The notes below the pieces were generated by a model. It worked only from the letters and a program-made list of their open reading frames with translations. It was not told where the DNA came from and did no database searches. 36,189 nucleotides of DNA from DSWT01 sp034433375 (GTDB taxonomy: Bacteria; Chloroflexota; Anaerolineae; B4-G1; SLSP01): NCBI GenBank assembly GCA_034433375.1, contig DAOUAQ010000232.1, positions 1 through 36,189 of the forward strand, given 5' to 3'. The position numbers and the translations under genes were made by a program. Of this stretch, positions 1-8,114 are shown piece after piece; position 1 is the first letter of the stretch, and every line of letters begins with the position of its first letter.

Positions 1-185
1 TCGCGCGCGTGAAGGACCTCGGAAGGGTACGTCATCCACTGTTTGTGTCCGCTGCGGATGAGGATAACTGTGTCAATGCCGATGGCGCGCATCGCCGCGA
101 AGTCGCGCGCCCACTCGTCCCGCCCCCAGTTTTGGTGCGGGATGTCGTGGCTGATTTCGTCGAGGAAAGTGCCTGTAAGCCTCAT
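1..185 (-). CDS. DUF4434-type protein, N-terminal fragment (truncated by window edge)
   Basis: Only the first 61 or so codons are inside the window; the gene runs off the left edge. The reading starts at an ATG whose first base is at 185. The encoded segment begins MRLTGTFLDEISHDIP and continues with NWGRDEW, DFAAMRAIGIDTVILIRSG and a PSEVL motif. This resembles the start of DUF4434 proteins, which are TIM-barrel-like and related to glycoside hydrolases. No signal peptide precedes the domain, so this copy looks cytoplasmic. It is last in the minus-strand run, separated from the nucleoside-hydrolase gene by a 7-nt repeat array, so co-transcription is possible but unproven. Family assignment is from remembered sequence pattern; enzymatic activity is not established for the family. 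Confidence 0.75.
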   Translation of the reverse strand, partial: MRLTGTFLDEISHDIPHQNWGRDEWARDFAAMRAIGIDTVILIRSGHKQWMTYPSEVLHAR

Positions 186-206
186 CGTACACCCCTTTCT
201 AAAAAG

Positions 207-369
207 GGTAATCGGTAACTGGTAATCGGTAACTGGTAACAAGTAATTGGTAACTGGTAACTGGTAACAAGTAATTGGTAGTTGTCTGTACAATCGTTTC
301 CTGATTACCGATTCCTGATTACCGATTCCTGATTACCGATTCCTGATTACCGATTCCTGATTACCGATT
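207..369. repeat. Two facing 7-nt tandem arrays between genes
   Basis: Positions 207-283 hold about eleven tandem heptads of the type GGTAACT/GGTAATC/AGTAATT. Positions 300-369 hold five exact copies of a 14-nt unit (CCTGATTACCGATT, two heptads). The second array is close to the reverse complement of the first (shared core AATCGGTAA), so the two could fold into a long imperfect hairpin with a loop of roughly 17 nt. The array ends only 5 nt from the nucleoside-hydrolase stop codon. It could end or attenuate transcription, but no function is shown. Confidence 0.9.
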
Positions 370-374
370 ACCAA

Positions 375-1301
375 TCACCGGTTTCTCACCGCCAACTTCA
401 TAAACACATCCCGGAAAATCGGATCGCGGTTCACGTGATAGACGGTGCGGATGAGGTGTCGGGTGTTGTCGAAGCTCCACGTGCCCTGGTCGGTAACAAT
501 AGGGCTGTGGACAAGACAGCTTGGCGTCCAGGATTCATCCAGCAAGTATGAAATCGCCGCGATGTCCCAGATGACCTTCGACCAGCCGAAATGATCGGCG
601 TGGTAGCCCTTGACGGTCTCCGCCAGGTAATCGCCAATCGCGCCCTGTCCGGCGACGTAGCGTTCGATTTCGGGGATCGTGGTGTGCAGGTGCGAACACA
701 CGCCCATCACCTGAATTTGCGCCACCGGCACGCCACAGTCGAAGATCACGCGCGCCGCCTGCACGTCCTGCCACAGGTTGAACTCGTAGGTGTTGGGCCA
801 GTGGAAAGCGTTCCCGCCGAGCCACACGACGACGATGCGACGGATGATCTCCGGCTCCAGCAAAATGGCGGAGGCGACGTTGGTGATCGCGCCGATAGCG
901 ACGACGTAGAGCGGATCGTCCTCCGGGCTGCGCGCCATCGACTTGGCGATGAGATCGCGGGCGGCGTCGCTCTCCACGGGATGCTCCCAATCAGGCAGGT
1001 AGCGGTCGGAGCCGCGAAAGACGAAACCATCGGACGGCACGTCCAGCCGCGCCAGCAAGGCCAGAATCTCCTGGTAGCTCTTCTCCATCCCGTCGGCGGG
1101 GCCGGTGGAGCGGTCGTTGAAGAACGGCGCGGCGTAGAGCGCCAGCACGTCCAGCTTGTCCGGCGAAAGCAGCGCCTGCACGACGGCAAACTGGTCGTCC
1201 ACTTCGTTGTAGGTGTCGGTGTCGAGCACCATCTGCACCTTGCCGGTGGGCGGTTCGAGGCGAGAAATGCGTTCAGCTTCAGAAATTATCGGAAATTGCA
1301 T
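375..1301 (-). CDS. Inosine-uridine-type nucleoside hydrolase family protein
   Basis: This 308-residue protein matches the inosine-uridine-preferring nucleoside hydrolase fold, which cleaves the N-glycosidic bond of ribonucleosides to give base and ribose. The calcium-binding signature appears near residues 27-36 as DTDTYNEVDD, a variant of the usual DTDPGxDD. A GAITNVA stretch is near 137-143, an NTYEFN motif near 170-175 fits the substrate-binding Asn/Glu/Asn, and an IWDIAAI motif near 244-250 offers the late metal-binding Asp. No signal peptide is seen, so it is probably cytoplasmic. The ATG is preceded by a strong GGAGGT site six bases upstream, 13 bases after the stop of the upstream glycosyltransferase, so it is translated from the same operon. 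Substrate preference cannot be read from sequence; some relatives act on ADP-ribosyl or other N-glycosides. Confidence 0.85.
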   Translation of the reverse strand: MQFPIISEAERISRLEPPTGKVQMVLDTDTYNEVDDQFAVVQALLSPDKLDVLALYAAPFFNDRSTGPADGMEKSYQEILALLARLDVPSDGFVFRGSDRYLPDWEHPVESDAARDLIAKSMARSPEDDPLYVVAIGAITNVASAILLEPEIIRRIVVVWLGGNAFHWPNTYEFNLWQDVQAARVIFDCGVPVAQIQVMGVCSHLHTTIPEIERYVAGQGAIGDYLAETVKGYHADHFGWSKVIWDIAAISYLLDESWTPSCLVHSPIVTDQGTWSFDNTRHLIRTVYHVNRDPIFRDVFMKLAVRNR

Positions 1302-1314
1302 AGAAAGACCTCCT

Positions 1315-3696
1315 TTATGGGTTTAGCGGAATCAAAAGCATATCGGCTGCAGAATCGGCAGTCGTGGGCCAGCGCGCCAGATCGTCCGCCCAATAAACGC
1401 CGGTGCGTAGCCACAACGGCGTCGTAGGGGCAACGGCAAACCGATGCCGCTGCACAAAAAGATCGCCGGGCATAAGGGATTGTGGAGCAATACTCAGTCC
1501 ATCCGCCACACCTTGCGACGTCCCCTGCGCATCAAGCAGGTGCGCCATAATCGAGAATGTGCGGGGTGTCGGGTCGCCGGTAACCTCCCACCATGTTTCT
1601 ACAGTCAGGCCATCGGTGTCGGCGTAAGATGCGGCGCCGACAAATGTCAGTATGCCTTGCAAAGAGATGGGAGGAGCTAGTCTCAGGGAGGCGTCAGTTG
1701 GCAATCCGGCGTCACTGGCAAGGTAAACCGCTTCATTCCGCGGAGCCAGCGGGGATTGTTGAGGTTCGTAGAGTGAAAAGGCTGGAAATTCAGCGGTAAA
1801 ACGGCGCATGTTGAACGAAAGACGCAACTCGGCCAACCGACGCGCCACAAAGGCATCTTCCGCTTGCGGGGGTGAAGGTAACAAGGTCGGCAAGGCGTGG
1901 TTCTTTTGCGGCGCAAGATAACGATGCACTGCATAAATCCCCGATGTTGCGCCGCCGCCCGGGTAGAGCCAGCCAGTCGTACAATCGAAATCAACGCGTC
2001 GCACGGAATCATTCCCTACGCCTTCAGCAATCAATGCTTCGGTGAGCGGCGGCGCGGGCGTCGTACATTGACTGAACCACTGCAACGGAGACGAGGCGAT
2101 GTCATACAAGAAAAAAGCGTATCCCAGGTTAGCCGTTGGCGTGATTTCCCGGAACCAGGCGTACATATCCGGCGAGGCCGTCCAACCGGCCTGCAAAGTC
2201 GTCACACTCAGCACATAACGGCCGGCTGGCGGATGGAAAGGCGCTGCCAAAGGCAACGACGCCGAATGAGGTCGAAGTGTCACTGCGTCAATCGCATAGA
2301 GACTGGGCGGAATAAACGCATAGTGGTAAGCGATCTGTGGCTTCGGACCGGGGTGCTCGGCTAGATAGGAGCGCAAAGCTCTGTAACCTTGTCCCCAATC
2401 TATATTAGAATCAATCAAATAACGATGACCGTTTTGTGGGCCGCCGACGAGTTCATTGAAAAACGCGATCTCGTATGGGAAAATACGCAACGTCCCCACT
2501 CCGTACCACAACCCCAATCCCAACACCGCCCAACGCCGCCAGGCCGGTCCTTGCAGCCAATGCCAAAAACCGCCGCCGATGAGCAGGTAGAAAAAGGGAT
2601 GCAAGGGCAAAAGATGGCGGTAGCCGATGTTCAATCCGCCGGTAAGCGCCGCAATGGTATACAAAAGGGGGAAAATCGTAAAAGTTAAAAACGCGCGGAG
2701 GTCAACACCCTTGCGTAACAAACCCACCCCCCCCACACCCAGCCCAATCAGGAGAGGCAAAGGATTTTTGATCAAAAACGCTGTCGGAAAATACCACCAC
2801 CATCGTCCATGCGTGCGCTCTCCCAGAGCAAAAACCCATCGTCCCGCCACGCTATACGCCTGGGAAATAAAACCATTCCAATGCGCCGGAGCCGGCAGCG
2901 ACAGCGGAAAATTGACACTGACACGCCCCCATGTGAACCCATACCCGGCCCACAGCAAAAATAGCCCGAAGCTACCGATAAGCAGACCCTGGAACAGTAA
3001 GGTGAGAGGGGTTCCCCGGTAACGCCAGAAGATCGTAAGCAAGACAATGGCGGCTGCGCTCGCAGCCCAAATGATACCAGAACCTTTTGCCAGCAAGGTC
3101 AGGCCAAGCAAAAAACCGGCGCTCCAGGCCTGTCTCCAACCCGGTCGCCGCTGCCAACGCCAGACAAGATACAGCATCGCCGTACCGCACATCACCGAGC
3201 CAACATCTGTCGTGGCGAGACGGCCGTGCGCCAACGTTAAAGGGTCAAATAACAGCACGAGCAGCGCCAGTAAGCCGGCCCGCGGGTGCCACAATTCACA
3301 TCCCCAACGAAAAACCACAGTTCCCAGCAAGATAGTACACAGCATAATCGGCCAGCGCGCCGTGACTTCGATCTGCTCAACGGGTGTGAGATAGGGGACA
3401 AAGTCACTGAAATAAGTTGTCATCTGCTGTTGGGTCCAGCCTGGCAATTGAGTCAATGGAATATCGGGATTAGCCCAATAAAACAAGGCTGCTTCCAAAA
3501 CATTGAGCAGAGGGGGATGACCATGGGATGGGAAAAGCCAGAAAGCTTTCGTTCCTTCGGCCAGCAAGCTATACCCCACGATGATGTGCGCCGGCTCATC
3601 CGCAGTCAAAGAGAGCTGACGGGCACCGGTTGCCAGCAAGGCAAAGAGCACCAAGAGGATGAACACCGCGCCGAAACGCCAACGGACGTCCGTCAT
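1315..3696 (-). CDS. Family-39-like membrane glycosyltransferase (paralog A)
   Basis: A polytopic GT-C type protein of about 793 residues, expected to move a sugar from a polyprenyl-phosphate donor to an acceptor on the outer face of the cytoplasmic membrane. The N-terminus has one transmembrane helix followed by TADEPAHIIVGY, carrying the Asp-Glu pair typical of the first external loop of this superfamily, then HPPLLNV, RWWWYFPTAFLIKNPLPLL and NIGYRHLLPLHPF. After the membrane part comes FFNELVGG plus a DSNIDWGQ motif, a soluble region, and a C-terminal beta-sandwich-like domain (about the last 110 residues) shared with B, C and D. The chosen ATG (3696) follows AGAGGT and lies one base after the stop of paralog B; a TTG at 3714 is the upstream alternative. 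Closest in-window relative is D. Sugar and acceptor are unknown. Confidence 0.85.
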   Translation of the reverse strand: MTDVRWRFGAVFILLVLFALLATGARQLSLTADEPAHIIVGYSLLAEGTKAFWLFPSHGHPPLLNVLEAALFYWANPDIPLTQLPGWTQQQMTTYFSDFVPYLTPVEQIEVTARWPIMLCTILLGTVVFRWGCELWHPRAGLLALLVLLFDPLTLAHGRLATTDVGSVMCGTAMLYLVWRWQRRPGWRQAWSAGFLLGLTLLAKGSGIIWAASAAAIVLLTIFWRYRGTPLTLLFQGLLIGSFGLFLLWAGYGFTWGRVSVNFPLSLPAPAHWNGFISQAYSVAGRWVFALGERTHGRWWWYFPTAFLIKNPLPLLIGLGVGGVGLLRKGVDLRAFLTFTIFPLLYTIAALTGGLNIGYRHLLPLHPFFYLLIGGGFWHWLQGPAWRRWAVLGLGLWYGVGTLRIFPYEIAFFNELVGGPQNGHRYLIDSNIDWGQGYRALRSYLAEHPGPKPQIAYHYAFIPPSLYAIDAVTLRPHSASLPLAAPFHPPAGRYVLSVTTLQAGWTASPDMYAWFREITPTANLGYAFFLYDIASSPLQWFSQCTTPAPPLTEALIAEGVGNDSVRRVDFDCTTGWLYPGGGATSGIYAVHRYLAPQKNHALPTLLPSPPQAEDAFVARRLAELRLSFNMRRFTAEFPAFSLYEPQQSPLAPRNEAVYLASDAGLPTDASLRLAPPISLQGILTFVGAASYADTDGLTVETWWEVTGDPTPRTFSIMAHLLDAQGTSQGVADGLSIAPQSLMPGDLFVQRHRFAVAPTTPLWLRTGVYWADDLARWPTTADSAADMLLIPLNP

Positions 3697-3697
3697 T

Positions 3698-6118
3698 TTA
3701 CCTCTGGTCGCCAAGAATAAGCGTCGCCAACATAATCTGTGTCTCGCCGGGCCGTACCGCCCACCGCTCCATCGTGTCGAGCCAGTACGCGCCGGTGACG
3801 ACAGTGTACGTCCCAGGCCGCGCGTCCGCCGGAACCGCCAAAATGTGCCGCTGCATGATCACATCGCCGGGGCGCCACTGCTCGATGGGAAAGCCTAGTC
3901 CGTCCCCCACTGCCACGGCGATCCCGTCCGGGCTGATGAGATGCGCCATCAGTGAGAGTGGGCGTCCCGGCACAGCGTTGACGCGCCACGATGTCTCAAG
4001 GACGATAACACCTTCAGGCGAATCGCCCTCATCACGCAGAGTATAGCCGAGAAAATCCAACGGGCCATCCACTTCGACACCAGAGGCAGCGGTTGCAGGC
4101 GCCGGGAACGCGCCAGACAAACGATAGACGAGGAGTTCCGTTTCGCCCGTGGGGGAACGCAGCGCCACCTCCATCAGCGCGGCGGGCGGTGGATCGGTGT
4201 CCGGCGGCAGGAGGATCACACCCGCTTGCTGGCCGGCCGGGTAGACGAACGTCTGCGCGCAATCCGGCTGCACGACGCGCAGCGCATCCACGCCCAGGCG
4301 TTGGCGCATACGCTCTGCCGATACAGGGATCCCCGCGCAGATCGCAGCCCAGGTCGGTGTTTCACGCGGCAGGACGCGATAGAGCCACAACGCGTTGCCC
4401 AGACGCGTCAGCGGCTCGCGCGCGCGGAACCAGGCATACGAGTTCACATCCGGCGCGTAAGGCCCTTGCAGCACCGTCGCGCCAATCGCGTACAGCCCCG
4501 GCGCAGGATTCCACGGCGCAAAGGCCACCGCGCGCGGGTCCGGCGGCAAGAAGTCGGCATCAATGCCGTAGACCGCCGGGCGCGCCGGGCTGTAATGGGC
4601 GTAATAGACGTGTTCCTCGCCGTTTTCGGCCATCCACTGCTGCAAATCCCACAAATTCTGTCCCCAATCGAGGTTGGAATCCACCAGATAGCGATAACCG
4701 CCGCGCGCTCCACCCGCAATCTCGTTGAAGAAGGTCAGGAAGTGCGGCGCGAGAGCCACCGTGCCCACAACGAGCCAGACCAACAAAACGTAAAACGTAA
4801 AACGTAAAACGTAAAACGCGATTCGTGATTCGTGATTCGTGATTCGTGATTCATGCTTGCCCCCTACGCCTATCCCCACAGAGAGGAACGGCAACAACGG
4901 CAACAGATGCCGATAGCCGATGTTGACGGAACTAAACAGGCTGGACACGGCATAAAGCAAAGGAAACAAAACCAGAGAAAGCAGCCACAACACCTGGCGT
5001 TGAAACGTTTGAACGTTCCAACGTTTCAACTTTCCAACGTGTAAACATCCCAACGCAGAACAGGCAACCGCCCACACCGCAAAGATCAACACCGGCAGCG
5101 GTGTCTTCAGCGCGAACGCAACCGGAAAATACCACCACCAACCGCGATTGCTGACCTGCCCCAGCAAGAAGGTAGGGTGGCCCAAGTCGTAGTGCTCCCG
5201 CAGCGATTGAAAGATGCGCACGTGCGTCGCGGCAGGCAGCGGGAACGGAAACCCCGGCACGGCGCTGACCTCAAATCCATATCCGGCCCACACTACGAGC
5301 GCCGCAACACCGAAGACGACGAGCCACGCGCGTAAAACGTAAAACGTGATACTGGATGTTGGATGTCGGGTGCTGGATGCTGGATGCGTCATGCGCTGAT
5401 TCGCTGATTCGCTCATTCGCTGATTCTGCTTGACCACAGCCTGAACCAATAACAGCAACCCTACCACCGGCACGAGCATCAGCGCCGAAACCTTCGTCAG
5501 TTGCGCCAGCCCCAGCAACACCCCAATCGCCAGCAGTCTACCGACACTGCTGACCACTGACTGCTGACTGCTGATCGCTGATGGCTGACGGCTGATGGCT
5601 GATAGCTGATAACTGACCGCCACAATAAAAAATACCGCCGCCACATCCGTCGTAATGAGCGAACCATGCGCGATACAGTTGGGATCAAAGGCGTAGAGCG
5701 CCAGCGCCAACAGAGCGGCGCGCCAGCCGCCCAGGTCTTTCGCCCAGCGATAGATCAATGCGCCCAACAACACGCTGAGAAGCAGGATGGGAACTCGGCC
5801 CGCCGTCGCTATACGCGCCGGCGCGGGATACTGCCACACCACCGCGTCGGTAATCGCCGAGAGACTGGCAATCTCCCAACCATCCACGATGCGCGGATCG
5901 GGCAGGTCGGATTGCAGGAGCAGCGGGGCCGCGGCCAACACGTTCGCCAGCGGCGGGTGGATGTGAACCGGTTGCAGACGAAAATCGCCAGTGCGCAGCG
6001 TGGCGTAGCCAATCGCCAGGTGCGGGCCTTCGTCAAAGGTGATGGAGGCGCGCGTCACCTGCGACATCCCTAAACCGAAGAATACCATAAGAAGCAGTGG
6101 AGCTAACACACGTTTCAT
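3698..6118 (-). CDS. Family-39-like membrane glycosyltransferase with heptad-repeat insertions (paralog B)
   Basis: A GT-C type membrane glycosyltransferase of about 806 residues, paralogous to A, C and D. Shared landmarks are SITFDEGPHLAIGY in the first loop, HPPLANV, RGWWWYFPVAFALKTPLP, NIGYRHLLPLLPF, FFNEIAGG and DSNLDWGQ. The C-terminal beta-sandwich domain is present. Four stretches, near residues 166-192, 230-262, 358-373 and 420-444, are encoded by 7-nt tandem arrays and interrupt loops between membrane helices without breaking the frame; peptides such as NHESRIT and FYVLRFT result. The ATG at 6118 shares one base with the stop of the upstream gene (TGATG), implying coupled translation; an ATG at 6175 would add 19 residues lying in the upstream gene. 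Closest in-window relative is C. Whether the insertions affect activity is unknown. Confidence 0.85.
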   Translation of the reverse strand: MKRVLAPLLLMVFFGLGMSQVTRASITFDEGPHLAIGYATLRTGDFRLQPVHIHPPLANVLAAAPLLLQSDLPDPRIVDGWEIASLSAITDAVVWQYPAPARIATAGRVPILLLSVLLGALIYRWAKDLGGWRAALLALALYAFDPNCIAHGSLITTDVAAVFFIVAVSYQLSAISRQPSAISSQQSVVSSVGRLLAIGVLLGLAQLTKVSALMLVPVVGLLLLVQAVVKQNQRMSESANQRMTHPASSTRHPTSSITFYVLRAWLVVFGVAALVVWAGYGFEVSAVPGFPFPLPAATHVRIFQSLREHYDLGHPTFLLGQVSNRGWWWYFPVAFALKTPLPVLIFAVWAVACSALGCLHVGKLKRWNVQTFQRQVLWLLSLVLFPLLYAVSSLFSSVNIGYRHLLPLLPFLSVGIGVGGKHESRITNHESRIAFYVLRFTFYVLLVWLVVGTVALAPHFLTFFNEIAGGARGGYRYLVDSNLDWGQNLWDLQQWMAENGEEHVYYAHYSPARPAVYGIDADFLPPDPRAVAFAPWNPAPGLYAIGATVLQGPYAPDVNSYAWFRAREPLTRLGNALWLYRVLPRETPTWAAICAGIPVSAERMRQRLGVDALRVVQPDCAQTFVYPAGQQAGVILLPPDTDPPPAALMEVALRSPTGETELLVYRLSGAFPAPATAASGVEVDGPLDFLGYTLRDEGDSPEGVIVLETSWRVNAVPGRPLSLMAHLISPDGIAVAVGDGLGFPIEQWRPGDVIMQRHILAVPADARPGTYTVVTGAYWLDTMERWAVRPGETQIMLATLILGDQR
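4785..4857. repeat. Heptad arrays inside glycosyltransferase B (AAACGTA then ATTCGTG units)
   Basis: On the plus strand about five AAACGTA units run into about five ATTCGTG units. Read on the coding (minus) strand they give hydrophilic NHESRIT-type repeats followed by hydrophobic FYVLRFT-type repeats, which merge into the next membrane helix (LLVWLVVG). Frame is kept throughout. Confidence 0.9.
4997..5045. repeat. Inverted heptad-like element inside glycosyltransferase B
   Basis: The segment holds GTTGAAACGTT and its exact inverse AACGTTTCAAC about ten bases apart, with an inner GAACGTTC palindrome, and a further TTTCCAACGT copy. It encodes LKRWNVQTF in a loop. A related segment is found at the matching loop of paralog C (near 15,970). 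Confidence 0.8.
5330..5427. repeat. Mixed heptad/octad arrays inside glycosyltransferase B
   Basis: On the plus strand: AAACGTA units, then TGGATGT/TGGATGC units, then four copies of an 8-nt unit (GCTGATTC, one with a single change). On the coding strand they give a polar segment (SANQRMTH, STRHPTSS) followed by ITFYVLR and then a membrane helix. The order polar block, FYVLR block, helix matches the array at 4785-4857. Confidence 0.85.
5541..5620. repeat. Heptad array (GCTGATG/ACTGACT type) inside glycosyltransferase B
   Basis: About ten degenerate heptads of GCTGATA/GCTGATG/GCTGACT type. On the coding strand they encode Ser/Gln-rich repeats such as YQLSAIS and RQPSAISS between two membrane helices. 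At the corresponding place paralog C has a short plain loop (YVYLRTPGRVRWW). Confidence 0.85.
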
Positions 6119-8013
6119 CAGCGCCGGGTAATGTTGATGTTTGTCAGGAAGACCTCGGTGGTTTGATCCACGCACAAGATTCGCTCTTTCCCTTCATCGC
6201 GCTCTAGCCCAACGATTAGCCGATAGACTCCCGGTGGGGTGACCGGGTTGAGATTCACGTCGTAGTGCGCTTCAACGACAGTTCCCGGCTCCCACTGCGC
6301 CGGCGGGTCGAAGTGAAAAACAGTCGGGAAGCGTTGCAATTCGCCGCCCCAAACGCCACCCTGGGCGTCAACCATCCGCACAAAGGGGGTAAAATCGAGC
6401 GGCGGCGCAGCGTCCCATACCTGCCAATAAGTGGTCACGTGAATCCAGTTGCTTGGCGGGTGCATCAAATTGTCGGTTGGCGGTAGAGAAGTCGCATCAA
6501 CGTCATAGCCGACCAGGGCCATTCCATTTGCAAAATACGCAGTTAAAGGAGAAACATTTTCAGGGAGCGTCGTATGTCGCCAAAGCATACTATAGCCTAA
6601 GATGGCGATTTGCCCATTGTTGGGATATGCTTCAGTGATACGAGGATATAACGCTTCGGCGGCCTCGCGCAAGCGGTTGTGCGGCGCCATCGCCTGATCC
6701 TGGTGCAAAATCAACCAAAGCGTATGAGATTGAGACGGCAAAGCCTGTTGATAGTATTTCTCAGGATGATAGGGGTCAGCGCCGAAACGATGAATCGGCG
6801 CCGCGCCCTTGTAATAAATACCAAGCGCCCGATGAATGTAGCTGGCAAAGACCACAATCGCATCATCAGGTTCGACATGCGCCTCCAGATAACGCGCTGC
6901 CGCTTTCCAATCGCTACGCTGGAATTCGGGGTTGGTGAGGATCCGCACATTCGCCCAACCGGCGAAAGCAACCATACCCGCCAGTCCGATCAACAACATC
7001 GGCTTCCAGAACGCGCGCAAAGCTTCTAGGGCCAGCGCCAGGACTATGATGAAGAAAAGGAACGACGCACTCAGGTATTTCGGAGAGAAAACCGGGATTC
7101 GGAGAGAAATAGGGTAGAAAATGAGGGTTGGCAAGACCAACAAGCTGGCTACCCAGACGCCTTGCCGCCAACCGCGCCGCCACGCTTCAACCAGGCCGAG
7201 TGTTAATAATACAGCTAAAGGCCAGAGCAGCCTTTGCGGATGGGGAACCTGAAGCATAGAAACCCGCAACGTATATTCGGACCCTATCTCGCGCAGCATA
7301 TTGGGCAACGGCACGAAACCTTTGCTAATATCCTGTAAACTGAAACTGGGGAGAATTTGCAATACAAAGCGAACAACCGGTAAGTAAGGTAGGGCGACCA
7401 GAACCATCGTCACAATATAACTGCGCAGTGTACGCCACTTTTTCCAGGTGGTTACAAATACGATCAAACCTTGCACGACAATCGTTAATGCGCCAAAGAA
7501 ATGGCTGTAGCCGAGAAAGTTGATGATGATGCCGTAGGCAAGCCACAGCGTCCAGCGGTTGGATTGCAACGCCTTGAGCAGAAAAAGCGTAGTTAATCCC
7601 GCTAACAGCATGTGCAGCGCGTACATCTTGGCTTCCTGAGCGTACCAAATCGCAAACGGCGCAATTGCCAACAACAGCCCCGTCAGGCCGGCAGTCCGCC
7701 GTCCAAACCACCCGCGCGCGATCTGCCACACCACCGCCACAGTCAACACAGAACACAGATCCGAAAAGTAACGCAGGGCGAAAGGGCTTGCGCCTGTCAA
7801 CCTCAACCATCCCCACAGAAGGAGATAATACAGCGGGCCGTTGTTTTCCGGCGTGATAATCAGCTTGATGGTTTCGAGCAGGGGATGATTAACATGGTAT
7901 AAAGCGTGCGCTTCGTCTATCCAGAATGATTGCCAATCCAGCGAAAAGGTGCGCAGCAAATAGGCCAGGCCCACCAAGAGCAGCGGAATCCTCACGCGAC
8001 GCCAATACGTCAA
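6118..8013 (-). CDS. PMT/GT39-family membrane glycosyltransferase
   Basis: A polytopic protein of about 631 residues resembling the PMT_2 family of GT-C enzymes. The first external loop carries FWIDEAHALYHVNHPLLE, with the Asp-Glu pair, then NNGPLYYLLLWGWLRLTG and APFAIWYAQEAKMYAL, both characteristic of the group. About ten hydrophobic segments follow, then a soluble region ending in a beta-sandwich-like domain (IHVTTYWQVW, FVRMVDAQG, PPGVYRLIVGLE) similar to those on A-D. The start chosen is TTG at 8013, because AAGGAGGT lies five bases upstream; ATGs at 8037 and 8073 give longer forms but lack such a site. A promoter at 8064-8092 starts transcription about 44 bases upstream of the TTG. It is first in an operon with B, A and the nucleoside hydrolase. 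Sugar and acceptor unknown. Confidence 0.8.
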   Translation of the reverse strand: MTYWRRVRIPLLLVGLAYLLRTFSLDWQSFWIDEAHALYHVNHPLLETIKLIITPENNGPLYYLLLWGWLRLTGASPFALRYFSDLCSVLTVAVVWQIARGWFGRRTAGLTGLLLAIAPFAIWYAQEAKMYALHMLLAGLTTLFLLKALQSNRWTLWLAYGIIINFLGYSHFFGALTIVVQGLIVFVTTWKKWRTLRSYIVTMVLVALPYLPVVRFVLQILPSFSLQDISKGFVPLPNMLREIGSEYTLRVSMLQVPHPQRLLWPLAVLLTLGLVEAWRRGWRQGVWVASLLVLPTLIFYPISLRIPVFSPKYLSASFLFFIIVLALALEALRAFWKPMLLIGLAGMVAFAGWANVRILTNPEFQRSDWKAAARYLEAHVEPDDAIVVFASYIHRALGIYYKGAAPIHRFGADPYHPEKYYQQALPSQSHTLWLILHQDQAMAPHNRLREAAEALYPRITEAYPNNGQIAILGYSMLWRHTTLPENVSPLTAYFANGMALVGYDVDATSLPPTDNLMHPPSNWIHVTTYWQVWDAAPPLDFTPFVRMVDAQGGVWGGELQRFPTVFHFDPPAQWEPGTVVEAHYDVNLNPVTPPGVYRLIVGLERDEGKERILCVDQTTEVFLTNINITRR

Positions 8014-8063
8014 CACAACCTCCTTGAGTCCACACATTTCATAGCGTATCGTCAATGTTTGGC

Positions 8064-8092
8064 AGTGTAACACGCTCTGGCCTGAAAGTCAA
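8064..8092 (-). promoter_or_regulatory. Sigma-70-type promoter for the 631-residue glycosyltransferase gene
   Basis: On the minus strand, TTGACT (8092-8087), a 17-base spacer and TACACT (8069-8064), with a TGT just upstream of the -10 box resembling an extended -10. Expected start of RNA is near 8057. It lies in the 101-base gap after the previous gene, which suggests that the glycosyltransferase/B/A/nucleoside-hydrolase group is its own transcription unit. Confidence 0.6.
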
Positions 8093-8114
8093 CGTTTCAC
8101 GGCTGCATCGCGCT

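Noticed and set aside
207..369. Possible CRISPR array
   Set aside because: Units are 7 or 14 bases, contiguous, with no unique spacers, and there are no cas genes.
591..1427. 278-residue plus-strand frame opposite the nucleoside hydrolase
   Set aside because: Antisense to a gene with clear family motifs and a strong ribosome site; composition is typical of a shadow frame.
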